Assembly: GCA_023374045.1 (NCBI GenBank)
Contig: CM041777.1
Coordinates: forward strand, 464,037,827 to 464,101,826
Origin: Limonium bicolor
Taxonomy: Eukaryota > Streptophyta > Magnoliopsida > Caryophyllales > Plumbaginaceae
Length of the DNA: 64,000 nucleotides
Direction of reading: 5' to 3'
Shown piece by piece: positions 39,787 through 50,536 of the stretch (position 1 is the first letter of the stretch; each line of letters begins with the position of its first letter). The position numbers and the translations under genes were made by a program. Below the pieces are notes generated by a model. That model had not been told where the DNA came from and did no database searches. It worked only from the letters and a program-made list of their open reading frames with translations.

Positions 39787-40084
39787 ATTATGGTTATGTA
39801 TCACCAAATGACTTATAATATTTTGGTTTTTCAAATGCATATACATGAATATTTATATTGTAACTATAATTGTTTAGACTATATAAAGTATCTATGTAAT
39901 TTATAGAGTCATATTTGTGGTATTTAGCACATGTACTTGTTTTTACTTTATTGTTTATTTATTTTACTAACATTGTTTTTTTTTCCCTCCTTTTAGCATA
40001 TGCAGCCGGTCAATGGAGATATTTGGGGGGGGGGGGGGGGTTTTTTTAATTTCCTTTCTTAATAATGTAATATACAATTTGATA

Positions 40085-40130
<46 letters not shown>

Positions 40131-40748
40131 GTGTTAAATGGTGACTTATGGTATTTTGTTTTAAATGTATATATGTATGGATATATATATATATTGTATA
40201 TATATGATTTGCTTAGACTATATAAATATATATGTAGCTAAATGTGTGCTATAAGTGATATTTAATACATGTACTAATATGTTACATGTAATATTAAATT
40301 TGGGAGTTGATTTCTCCTTAATGACATTCTCCTTGGTTAGAGATTTAGTGTATAATTTAATGTCCATTTTAGACTATATATTTATGCAATAACATTTATA
40401 GCAACTAGTGCTCATGGTTTAATTTAATCCTTATTAATTAAGGTAATAATTCTTTGGGGTATTTCACTAATAAAGTGTAGAGATATTCACCCTGAAACTT
40501 TGTCCCTTCATGACTTATGGATGGATAAAGACCCATGAAAATGAACTGCATTATCTTTCATTGATTAAACATGTATTCCAGATCATATATTCCTGCACAA
40601 TACTTATTGCTATCTATTTCACAGGTGTTCATTAAAGTTCGGGGCACATTATGTTTGTCAATCCATATTTCCTCAATTGTTCAAGGTCTTTCTACATGTA
40701 GTAGTGATTAATAGCACTAATTACGAAACCACACTTTGCTAATATATG
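39787..40748. other. Unclassified AT-rich DNA, right of the Tat-like element
   Basis: No gene is seen. It contains a G16 run followed by T7 (40025-40047), a (TA)n tract at about 40085-40125, and a diverged tandem duplication in which about 39795-39935 resembles 40125-40285. A GGGGTATTTCA end at 40466 could be the end of an old minus-strand LTR. 40467-40748 is unrecognised. Confidence 0.4.
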
Positions 40749-43700
40749 GTGACTGAAATATCCCTAAGATTTATTAAATAAATAAAGCTTAAATTAATAA
40801 TAAATTAAGCTAAAATAATTAATTAAGGTTAAGAATGTTATTGAGATGAATTAGTCAATTCATACACTTAAGGGATTAATTTTATAAACGATCGTAAGAA
40901 TTAAAGAGGCTAATAAGCCTCATATAAAATAATGAAATAAAAGAATATAACGAGAGACATAATTAAATAATAAAATAAAGTGTACAATACTTATATGCAG
41001 GTGAATAACAGAAATTCACCGATAGGTTTGATATAAATAATAAAAATAGAATTAACAAGTATTGGGTTGTATAACCTAAAGTTCGTTACATGAAATAACG
41101 AAATAGTAAACGTTACTAAAGGATGAAATTAAATAATAAAAATTAATACAATCTATCATACATAATAAGTCATAAAATAATGTTATACATTAAAGTATAA
41201 TATTTCGGGATTTAATAACAATCCAAACAACTTACGGAATTAACTAGCGGGTTGAAGCCACCAAATAAGTCAATCGGACAAAATTTTACTCTCGTTGGCC
41301 CATTGGACTGATTCAGAGAACATTTAGGAAAAAAAAAGTAGGGGGCCGACCAGCCCAAAAAGAGCCAGCCGGCCCTTTCTCCTTCTCGGTCCAGTCACGG
41401 TAATTCTCTCAACCCTAGTTACTAACTTCTTCCCCTAAACTCATCAAGCCCTAACATTTCTAATCCTTCTACCATCTTCTTCTCTGAAAGCCGCCGCACC
41501 AACTTCCCCTTCCTGCGCACGATTCCCTTCTCTTCCTCCGTAAGCCTCTTCTTCTCTTACCGATTAAGCTAAGAATGGTTGATTTCTTCTGGTGAAACAA
41601 CCGAAAACCCCCCTCCTCTCTTCGTCCTTCTTCCGCCGCAACTCCATCTCCTTCTCTGTCTTCTCGTCTTCATCTTTGCTCAAATTTTCTCTGGTTCCAG
41701 TACTAAGTTCGAAAAAATCTACAAACCGGTAAGTGTTCTATGTTTTACTTATTCTGGTCGAACATTTTGAAACTCTCACTTACCTCCCTCTCTTGTTTCT
41801 GTATAACAAAAAAAATAACGGGGACAGAGCCCCCAGATCTGGGCGAGAACGAGGCTAAGAGAAAAAGAGAGTGGGATCCAGAGGCTAAAGCCATGTTTGG
41901 TCAACACTGGTGGAGGTAAGGAAGTAGAAACTTCCCACCGTGATTCTTCTGTCGATTTCAGCAAGAATGAGGAACCGAAATTAGGAAATCCTTACTTCTT
42001 CTTCTCTGTAAATCGAATTCGATTTTTCCTTGTTAAAAGCTTGTGAAATCTTTGCTAGTCCTGAGAGCGAATAATGAACTGGTAAAAACTAGGGTGGATC
42101 TGCAAAATTTCCTTGCACATGGACATTTAAATTATGGTTTTAGTTTCTGGCGAATCCAAATTTATGGGATTATGTTAATGTGTGTTCTGGCTGTGAAATT
42201 GAAACTTTAAAATTGGTTAGGGTTTCGAGATGATTAGAAGATAAATGGTCGGTGTTGAAACCGTAAAAACATCAGTGAGAATGATTAAGGATTCGAAATT
42301 AGGAGAATGGAAAAATTAGGGATTGGTTATTGTTTCGGAATTGCTGAAATTATCCACTCAAAATTTGTGGTTCAAACTAGTGATGATGTGGTTAATCGAT
42401 TGTATAAGAGTTTGATTTAAAATTAAGGTTCCAAAACTATCTACTTAATTTTGAAGTCTAAATGTTGATATTAGAGTTAATTGCTGCTTAAGTGTTTCGA
42501 TTAGGAACTAGGGTTCCGAATCTATGAGTTAGGATTTTGAATTTTTTGTAATTAGGTTTTCAACTGAAAACTTGAGTTCTGAATCTAGAAATTTAGGGTT
42601 TATAATTGATTTGGGAAATCTAGAAAAAATTTAGGGTTGAAAAGTCAGGGTTTAAAAATTGGGGCAAATCAGCAGATTTAGGTTCTGTATAGGAAACTAG
42701 AGGTTTTCAGAAATAATGTAGGCTTAGGGATAAAACCGTAATTATAAGGAGAATTGGGGTAAAGATTTTAATTAAGCTCATCTGGGTCTTAAATGTAAAA
42801 TATGAAGAAAGTCAAGGCGTAAGCATAAATACGGGAAGTCTAGGGCGTAAATGTCATTTCGAAAAGGTTAGGGGTGAAAAAGAATTTTGGAATAAATTTG
42901 GGGCCGAAATAGTATATTAGATAAGATAGGACGTATTAGTAATTCTAGAAAACTCTAGGGGTGTTTTAGTAATTTTCGAATATGTAAGTGTTTAAACGTA
43001 AATCTGGAAATAAATGGGCTGAGATTGGTCTGAGTTGAATAACTCAAACTAGGGAAAAAAACGAATTGGGCTATATTAAATGGAATGGTTTTGGGCCTTA
43101 AACTAATCAGAGAATAGAAATGGGGTTTTTGTAGGGCTTTTGGAAAAATAATTTAACTGAACTAGGCTTTAGGAAAGTAAACAAACTAAAATGGTATTAG
43201 GCTTAATTTAAAGTTGGGCTTGAATGAATCCGAAACTTAGGAAATAAAATTGGGCTCTTGGGTTTAGAAAATTTGAAGTCGATCTAATACACTCAATAGT
43301 CCAAATCTGTAAAATTAAGATAGGGAATTTAGAGCTAAATTAATCCTAACCCAATTAAGATAGTGGATAAGTTAGAGTAAATTAGGGTCAACCCTAAATA
43401 ACCAAACATAGTCTTAATTATGTTGGTAAAATTAAATTAGCTAATTAAGATGAGAAGGTGAGACAAAGTTAGTGGATTTATAACTTAGTAAATTATTATT
43501 TAGTGAAATTGGGCAAACATCTAAGTTAAGGTCCAACCTCAACTTACCTCACTTAAATAAAATAAAATAGGTCTTGGATAAATTGTGCTCTAGGCCGAAG
43601 TAAATAAAACCCTTAAGGAAATAAGCATACTAAAGTGGGATTTTGTAAACAATAAATTTTAAGAAAGATATATACAAACGAAACCTAAAGCATTACACAA

Positions 43701-44687
43701 GTGAAAGGCGCTACAAAATTCGATTAACCTTCAACTTAGAGAATGACCCCGAGGTACGAGCAAGGGTCAAGTACCGGTAAATGGAAGGTTTTAAATTGTC
43801 TAAACTTTGATATAAATTTTGAATAGAGTATGGGAGAGAAAGTTAATTATTGATGAAAGATTATTCTGTTCAAATAAATTGGGCTTTTAGTTGGATCAAA
43901 TTAAATACTTTTCCAGGTAGATAAAATTCAATTACAGAACGCATGTATCTTATTAAATCAATTACACATGAACTAAATTATAAAATATAACTTATGATTC
44001 AATATTTGTAAGGGGATCTCAGTAGTAATAATTATAGATTCTTTATCACTAGTTTGGTGGAACACGCAAGTAAAAGGGCTAGATTACTTTAAGTAGGAAG
44101 GATAAACAAGGAATAATGATGTGGAAGATTTGAAATTAACAATGGGTTTCTTCCCTCATACTCTAGGATTCCGGAGAATGAGAACGCTCATGGCAAGATG
44201 TCGATGGTGGTATACTCATGGTTAGGATATTTTATAATGCTGCACTTTCCAGGTATGGACATGTGTGGTTCGTATGTTGCCGTGTTACACGGCTTGTGTG
44301 CTGTATGCTCTGTGTGAAAAAGACCTTAAGATTAAAGCATGAAATTGGTTTGCCTGCTTATTGTGTTATATGATTTCTATATCATTGTTGGAAATTATTT
44401 GTACGCACACAGTAGTTTAGTTCCTTCTCGTTGATGAAACTTGAGATGAGATAACGTGAACTATGAAAACAAAGAAAATTCTATTGAGGGGAACTCCTCC
44501 CTAACCATGGAGGACGTACCATGGCACCCACTATGGTGTCTATTCATTAATGAGAATAAAGAGTAAATATCAACTGGAGGAACATGAAGATAACCCGGGA
44601 AGACAACATCTCGGGCCGCGCGGTATTGAATATATTCGGGAGTTGGTATCTGCATCAGGTCCTTCAACCGACCATTGTGGAGCACAT

Positions 44688-44895
44688 CTTGGGGTCTAAA
44701 GACGACCCCTCTTTCTCGACGAACGACGCCGGGATTAGAAGATTGGCAACTTGAGAAGCATGACCTGGGGTCTAGAGATGACCCCTCTTTCTCGACTTGA
44801 CGTCGGGACTGGAGGATCAGCTAATTGGAGAGCATAACCTGGGGTATAAAGGCGACCCCTCTTTCTCGACGTACGACGCCGGGAATGGAGGTATG
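44688..44895 (+). repeat. ~75-bp tandem repeats in LTR-B
   Basis: Three units each contain GGGGTCTA or GGGGTATA, then CGACCCCTCTTTCTCGAC and a GACGCCGGGA or GACGTCGGGA word. Confidence 0.82.
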
Positions 44896-45172
44896 AACTA
44901 TGGAGGAAACGTCCTCTAACGTGCGGTGATAAGAGAACTCACAATTAATCCATAATGAAGTAAGAAAAGATAAGCACCTATACTATATGGTCACGGGAAC
45001 TAACCTACATTCCCCAGACCTGGTGCAAGTAAGAGAAAGCGAAGTACACATGATGGAAACAAAGGAAAAAGAAATGAAAACACTCCACGTTGAATGATCC
45101 CACAGTGAGGATCATCATTATTCAAATTCTCTTATAGCTCGACTTGTTTTACATGCTTGTGGTATTTGTTTT

Positions 45173-45310
45173 GGGTGTTGCTATGCTGATGTTGTACATT
45201 GAGTGTTGCTATGCTGATGTTGTACATTGAGTGTTGCTATGCTGATGTTGTACATTGAGTGTTGCTATGCTGATGTTGTACATTGAGTGTTGCTATGTTG
45301 ATGTTATATG
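45173..45310 (+). repeat. 28-bp minisatellite in LTR-B
   Basis: The units contain GTGTTGCTATGCTGATG followed by TTGTACATTGA and are repeated about five times with almost no divergence. A single diverged trace (TTGCTATGCT) is seen in LTR-A near 31700-31755. Confidence 0.88.
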
Positions 45311-45359
45311 TTTGGTGTTATTACTTTGTTATAGCATGCAAATTGGATTTAATCATATT

Positions 45360-45428
45360 CGACCAAGTAGTCGTGTGGCCCGGTAACATGCGGGCTACAC
45401 ACGTTCATACTCAGCATGATTTGCTGAG
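45360..45428 (+). promoter_or_regulatory. Conserved LTR stem-loop block (LTR-B)
   Basis: The order is CGACCAAGTAGTCG, then GTGGCCCGGTAACATGCGGG, then CTCAGCATGATTTGCTGAG. In LTR-A the third stem's left arm is CTCGGCA, which turns an A-T pair into a G-T wobble and keeps the stem. Confidence 0.65.
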
Positions 45429-45764
45429 TCCTTTATTTTTACAGGTATGAAACAGGAAGCAGACGGAGAGTAGGCAGGGTGACCACCATAGGGGTAGGCC
45501 ACATGGGCAGGATTTTGAGTAGTATGTTCTAATGTATGGGTTGAGATTATGTATCGCTAGACCTTGTTGTATGATTTGGGTTGTGTTATTTAAGCAAGAC
45601 TTATGATGTAGACTCTCGGTGCTCAGTTTGTAATTCCCGTTTGTACTTGGACTTGATTATGGTTTTAATTTCAGTCGTTCAGACCGCAGCTTTGTGTTGA
45701 TAGTGTTGCTGTGTCAACCACGTGGGTGGTTGGCGACTGTGGCACCCGGTTCGGGGGTGTTACA

Positions 45765-45931
45765 GTGACCCTTCAAGATGGTTGAGAGAGAAGTCATCTT
45801 TTTTGTTAAGGCAACGTTTGATTCATGTAAAAGTTGATATTAACCATAACTAGTAACTCGAACATATACACTAACAAACAATTAATAATTAAGGTTTTCG
45901 GATTAGAACCAATAGTCAGACAAGTAACTCG
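45765..45931. other. Short unassigned flank
   Basis: This is the second GTGAC target-site copy plus about 160 bp that I do not recognise, up to the point (about 45932) where identity with the Tekay-like LTR begins. Confidence 0.4.
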
Positions 45932-46638
45932 AAAATGCTTGTTTTTGGATTTTGGAAAGATGAAAATGTTGCTCTTGAGGAGAGGATTACAATGGTGTAA
46001 TTTTTATAATTTTTGGGAGAGTGTGGAGAGTTACAAAGGAGAGAAGGTGAGTTTTGTATGTGTTTTGCTCATTCTCCATTGAAATCGCATGAGGAAGGAG
46101 AAGAGGAGAAATGAGAGTGAGGAGGGAAGTGGGTACACGTGAGAGAAGAGAATGAGAGGAGGAGAGAGAGTAGAAAGGTGAGAGTGGAGTTTTTTTGTTT
46201 TGTTTTTAGTTAGGGAGGAGTGTGAGGTGTGTGAGGGGGCCTTAAAATCGGCTAGCACACAGACCCACTTGTGGTTTTGAAATTTATTTGCAATATTGGA
46301 CACACTAGTTTGTGTTTTTTATACTTCTACCCCCACTTCCCGTTTTGACAGTTTTTTTCTAATCTCTCGTTTTATTGATTTTATTGGTCCTACAGCTTCA
46401 TTAATATTTATTAGTGATTATTTAGTTGACCAAAACTGTTACGAGTCTATTTGACCCTCTTAAGACACGTTTTCCCGGTTACCTCGAAAAACGTGCTTTA
46501 AGGTTCGGTAATGTTTTTAATCCATTTTAAGGATCCGTTTTCTTCGGGATTTGTTCCCTAATAATTATTTATTCTTAATTAAGCCTCTAAATTACTTATT
46601 AGCCTAATTAATCACTATTTTTAAATACGGGTATTTCA
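45932..46638 (-). mobile_element. Tekay-like copy 1, truncated left (3') LTR
   Basis: It matches 56222-56943 of the shared middle LTR and ends GGGTATTTCA at 46638. About 3.07 kb of the LTR is missing on the left, so the array is truncated here. Confidence 0.85.
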
Positions 46639-46640
46639 AT

Positions 46641-46652
46641 CTACCCCCCTTA
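46641..46652 (-). other. Tekay-like copy 1 polypurine tract
   Basis: The minus strand reads AAGGGGGGTAGA, 2 nt from the LTR end at 46638. A second copy of the motif is at 47027-47046. Confidence 0.82.
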
Positions 46653-47026
46653 AGAAACTTTGCCCTCAAAGTTGCTCAAGGTTAATAGTTTGATTATTCT
46701 ACTCATTAGGCAAACCAATTGTCCTAATGCATCTTTCTACACCTATGAGGTGTTTACTTCATTCCACATTGCAAGCATACACAATTCAAGTACAATACGC
46801 AATTCACAATTCACATACGCAATCCATCATTCTCATTCGTACCATACCACAATACACAATACACCATTACCATTCACAATACACATTACACCAATACACC
46901 ATACATTGTACATACACATCATTCACTACTCATTACACACACATACACATTCATACCAAGTCCACTTGCACTACATGTGCCATACAAAATGCAATGCTTA
47001 CCCCGAAGCAATGCAAAAGCAAAAGG

Positions 47027-47046
47027 GCTCTACCCCCCTTAAAAGG
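47027..47046 (-). other. Secondary polypurine-like tract (copy 1)
   Basis: The minus strand reads CCTTTTAAGGGGGGTAGAGC, 386 nt inside the LTR-adjacent tract, just past the end of the coding region. It is shared with both LARDs. Confidence 0.6.
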
Positions 47047-47099
47047 GGTACGACCCGTACCCGTATATTACATGCTAGACTAACTAGTCTATGAATAAC

Positions 47100-47290
47100 T
47101 GTGGGTACTTAGCCTTCATGGCATCTTCTAGTTCCCATGCGTGCTTCTTCGACTCATGGGTTAGACCATAGGCCTTCACCATTCGTATCGACTTATGGCG
47201 AGTGTCTCTGGTCTTCCTATCCAAGATTCTCACTGGGGTTTCAACATATCTCATGTTCGGCTCAATGGAAAGTCTCTGGGCTCAACACAT
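47100..47290 (-). CDS. Chromodomain-like C-terminus of integrase, copy 1 (frameshifted)
   Basis: This is the end of the pol polyprotein. In pieces it encodes a RHKSIRMVK segment and a WELEDAM segment, the hallmark of the integrase chromodomain tail of Tekay-type chromoviruses, which directs integration to particular chromatin. Copy 2 (57293-57598) reads the same region in one frame with VKVLWSNHDVEEATWELED. Here the frame is broken by small indels around the middle. Confidence 0.6.
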
Positions 47291-48403
47291 GAGAAGGATC
47301 AGCCATATACTTCTTGAGTTGTGACACATGAAATACATCATGGACACGTCCCAAGTCCTCAGGTAATGCAACCTGTAGGCTACTGAACCAACTCTTTCGG
47401 TGATAGTGTACGGCCCTACAAACTTCGGGCTTAGCTTGCCCTTCTGACCAAAACGGAAGACACCCTTCATAGGTGAAACGCGCAAGAACACTTGGTCGCC
47501 CACGGCGAACTCAAGGTCGCGTCGTCTCACATCCGCATAGGATTTCTGTCTATCTTGGGCTGCCTTCATGTTAGCTCGGATTTGTTGCACTTCGGCTTGT
47601 ACTTGCTCAAGGTATTCCGGTCCTATTATGACCGCTTCACTTGACTCATCCCAACACAAGGGTGTACGGCAAGGTCTACCGTATAGAGCTTGGAAAGGCG
47701 ACATCTTAATCGAGGCGTGATAACTATTATTATACGAGAACTCGATAAGATGAAGCTTATCTAACCAACTCCCCTGAAAGTCCAAGGCACATGCCCGAAG
47801 CATGTCCTCCAGTGTCTGGATGGTCCTTTCTGTCTGACCGTCGGTCTGAGGATGGAAGGCGGTACTCAACTTCAATTCTGTACCCAACGCTTCCCTTGTA
47901 GCTCTCCAGTATCTCGAAAGAAATCTGGTGTCGCGGTCAGATACTATGGTCTTAGGGACTCCGTGGTGTCTGATAATCTCCTTATCAAAAAGCTCAGCTA
48001 GCTTTACTACCTTCCAGGTGTCCTTCATCGGTATGAATCGGGCAACCTTGGTAAGGCGATCTACTACAACCCAGATCATGTTGAGTCCTCCCCTAGCAGG
48101 TGGGAGTCCTACAACAAAATCCATGGAGATATCATGAAATTTCCACTCCGGAATTGGCATTGATTGTACCATTCCGCCCGGTCTACGTGTTCAAATTTAC
48201 CTTCTGCATGTTAAGCATCTATGCACAAATTCTGTCACATCTGACTTCATTCCAGACCACCAGAAGTACCTCTTCATGTCTTTGTACATCTTGGAGGCTC
48301 CCGGATGGACTGATAATGTAGAACTATGTGACTCTCGCAGGATGCGATCCCTTAGCTCTGCATTGCTTCGGGGGACGCATAGCCTGCCATTCAACCGAAT
48401 CAA
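47282..48403 (-). CDS. Integrase (zinc-binding and catalytic domains), copy 1
   Basis: Integrase joins the element cDNA to host DNA. The N-terminal HHCC zinc domain is in the frame 48197-48403 (H26, H33, C63, C66). The catalytic core and C-terminal part are in 47282-48172 (296 codons): D18 in the SMDFV segment, D79 in VSDRDTRF and E115 in DGQTERT give the D,D-35-E triad with exact spacing. [17 protein letters not shown] segment is the GPY/F module. The two frames are out of phase near 48180, and the core frame also shifts near 47375. Copy 2 covers these joins differently, so the intact product is inferable. It lies downstream of RNase H in the same polyprotein. Confidence 0.9.
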
Positions 48404-48599
48404 ACCATCTTCATGTACTTGAAGTCATACTTTTCTTTTCAAATGTACCATTTTCGATCTTTTGTCTGATTTCGGTTAGGTAAGGGTCGCTCAACTGAGC
48501 ATCTCGCACCTCGTCAACCAAGCTAGAAGAAGCGAGTAGCGAATGGAGCGAGTGTGCTCGACGGCTCAGGGCGTCGGCTACACATTAGCCTTCCCTTCC

Positions 48600-48992
48600 T
48601 TATACTGCAGATTGATGTCGTAGTCTGAGAGAACTCCATCCATCTTCTTGTCTCAAGTTGAGTTCTTTCTGAGTGAATACATACTGTAAGCTCTTATGAT
48701 CGGAGTAGATGGTGATGCTTACCCCATAGAGATAGTGTCGCCATATCTTCAAGGCGAAGACAATGGCTCCTAACTCTAAGTCGTGAGTCGGGTAATTCTC
48801 CTCATGTTTCTTCAGCTGGCGGGAGGCATAAGCAACAACCTTGCCATGCTGCATGAGTACGCATCCCATTCCTTTGCCTGATGCATCACAGTATACCTCA
48901 AATCCCTCTGTGCCCTCTGGAAGAGTAAGGATGGGCGCTGAGGTCAATGAGTCTTTAAGGCTCTGAATGATACTTCGCACTCGTCTGTCCAT
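48600..48992 (-). CDS. RNase H domain, copy 1
   Basis: This degrades the RNA of the RNA-DNA hybrid during reverse transcription. The frame shows [10 protein letters not shown] (D36), the [11 protein letters not shown] segment with its catalytic Glu (E73) and [12 protein letters not shown] (D98), the conserved acidic residues of Ty3/gypsy RNase H. It is connected to the reverse transcriptase frame by a shift near 48965, where copy 1 lacks one A present in copy 2, and is broken again near 48640. Confidence 0.9.
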   Translation of the reverse strand: MDRRVRSIIQSLKDSLTSAPILTLPEGTEGFEVYCDASGKGMGCVLMQHGKVVAYASRQLKKHEENYPTHDLELGAIVFALKIWRHYLYGVSITIYSDHKSLQYVFTQKELNLRQEDGWSSLRLRHQSAV

Positions 48993-49843
48993 ACAAACGG
49001 TGCATCCTTTTTCATCAATGTAGTCATGGGCTTAGCGACTTTTGAGAAGTCCTTTACGAATCTCCGGTAGTAACCGGCTAGACCAAGAAAGCTCCGAATG
49101 TCGGTAACAGTCTTGGGTCTAGGCCATGATCGTACAACTTCTATTTTAGAAGGGTCAACTGAGATACCTGCGCTCGAGATGACATGTCCAAGGAATGATA
49201 CCTGATCAAGCCAAAACTCGCATTTGGAGAACTTCGCATAAAGCTGGTTCTCGCGCAGTGTCTCAAGCACTTTCCTCAAGTGAATTTCATGTTCCTCTGG
49301 TGATTTAGAATATACAAGGATGTCGTCGATGAAGACCACAACCGAAGTGTCCAACTGCTCACTGAATAAACGATTCATGAGGTCCATGAATTTTGCCGGT
49401 GCGTTTGACAAACCGAATGGCATCACTGTGAATTCGTAGTGGCCATATCTGGTACGGAATGCCGTTTTCTCGATGTCTTGCTCTTTGATTGCAATCTGAT
49501 GATACCCAGAACGGAGGTCAATCTTGGAAAAGACCGATGCTCCTTTCAACTGGTCAAATAGGTCGTCGATGCGTGGCAATGGGTATTTGTTTTTGACTGT
49601 GACCGCATTCAGCTCGCGGTAGTCAATACAAAGGCGGAGACTACCGTCCTTCTTCTTCACGAAGAGGACCGGTGCTCCCCAGGGTGATACGCTCGGGCGT
49701 ATAAACCCTTTGTCTAGAAGATCTCTCAATTGTTCTTTCAGTTCAGTCATTTCAGCAGGTGCCATGCGGTACGGTGCCCTAGCAATGGGACCGGTACCTG
49801 GCAATAAATCAATCTCAAATTCCACTGCTCTCGGTGGTGGCAT
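48944..49843 (-). CDS. Reverse transcriptase, copy 1
   Basis: A 299-codon frame contains the complete Ty3/gypsy reverse transcriptase core: [19 protein letters not shown], then [11 protein letters not shown] with catalytic D109, the [10 protein letters not shown] segment and the active site [10 protein letters not shown] (D173, D174). The connection to RNase H begins with [13 protein letters not shown]. It converts the genomic RNA to cDNA in the Gag particle. This is the longest open pol segment in the window. It is preceded by a linker and protease in another frame and followed by RNase H after a one-base shift. Confidence 0.95.
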   Translation of the reverse strand: MPPPRAVEFEIDLLPGTGPIARAPYRMAPAEMTELKEQLRDLLDKGFIRPSVSPWGAPVLFVKKKDGSLRLCIDYRELNAVTVKNKYPLPRIDDLFDQLKGASVFSKIDLRSGYHQIAIKEQDIEKTAFRTRYGHYEFTVMPFGLSNAPAKFMDLMNRLFSEQLDTSVVVFIDDILVYSKSPEEHEIHLRKVLETLRENQLYAKFSKCEFWLDQVSFLGHVISSAGISVDPSKIEVVRSWPRPKTVTDIRSFLGLAGYYRRFVKDFSKVAKPMTTLMKKDAPFVWTDECEVSFRALKTH

Positions 49844-49884
49844 GCCGGGTAGCTCCTTAGGGAATACATCGGGATACTCAGATA

Positions 49885-50536
49885 CTATCGGTACATCATC
49901 ACTGAACTCTGGATCTCTCTCCAGGTCTTGTACATAAACAGATACACTTCGTGGCCCTTTCTGAGCTCCCGGTACATAGCCATAGCAGATATAAGGGTGG
50001 TCGAAGGCTCTCTCGGTCTCTGGCGGTAAGATACGGTAACCCCAGAAGGACTCTTGAGCAGCAGTCGATGCTCGGCGCAGAGGATTCTACCCTTGTGCCG
50101 CTCCAACCAATTCATTCCAATGATTAGGTCGAATCCCAATCCATTGAATTCGATGAAGGAAATGGGAAACGCCTCCTTTTTAATTTCGATGGTGGCTGAT
50201 TGGTAGTATTTGGTACACTTTACTCGCTCCTTCGATGGGAGAGTAACCATGAATTCGGTATCTCATCCGCATCTAGCTTCAACCTCTTCACGAAAGATGG
50301 TGATACGAAGGTGTGAGAGGCGCCGGAGTCGAATACACATTGGCATCAATGCCATTTACTGGGAAGGTTCCCGTTAGAATGGTGCCGCTTCTGCCGGCTT
50401 GTGCTTCGGTGAGGATGCTCAGGTTACCTTCGGTACCGAGTCCACAACCTATTGGATTCACAATTGGATAAGTATTGATGGTGGACACAAGTGGAATTAA
50501 ATCAACACTGCTCTTTATTGATAAACCAACCATCAT
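49885..50536 (-). CDS. Aspartic protease, copy 1 (frameshifted)
   Basis: This cleaves the Gag-Pol polyprotein. Two frames are involved: 50288-50536 starts [10 protein letters not shown] and carries the N-terminal half, and 49885-50250 carries the second half with the flap-proximal [15 protein letters not shown]. The catalytic [10 protein letters not shown] segment is disrupted in copy 1 by loss of one base near 50333 but is intact in copy 2 (60404-60817). The region from 50449 downward is in frame with gag exon 3 if the intervening ~1.03 kb is spliced out. Confidence 0.85.

Larger units (their letters stand above)
40754..45764 (+). mobile_element. LTR-B, 5.0-kb plus-strand solo LTR
   Basis: This LTR is 5011 bp, starts TGAAATATCCC, ends GGGGTGTTACA and is flanked by the perfect 5-bp target-site duplication GTGAC (40749-40753 and 45765-45769). 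No primer site, polypurine tract or internal domain is present, so it is a solo LTR. The last 1.5 kb matches LTR-A. It carries 75-bp repeats (44688-44895), a 28-bp minisatellite (45173-45310) and the stem-loop block (45360-45428). Frames such as 41579-41770 are not supported as genes. Confidence 0.93.

Noticed and set aside
46660..47094. 144-aa plus-strand frame rich in His, Thr and Ser
   Set aside because: It is the antisense of the element's AC-rich 3' untranslated stretch; composition explains the open frame, and it is broken in copy 2.
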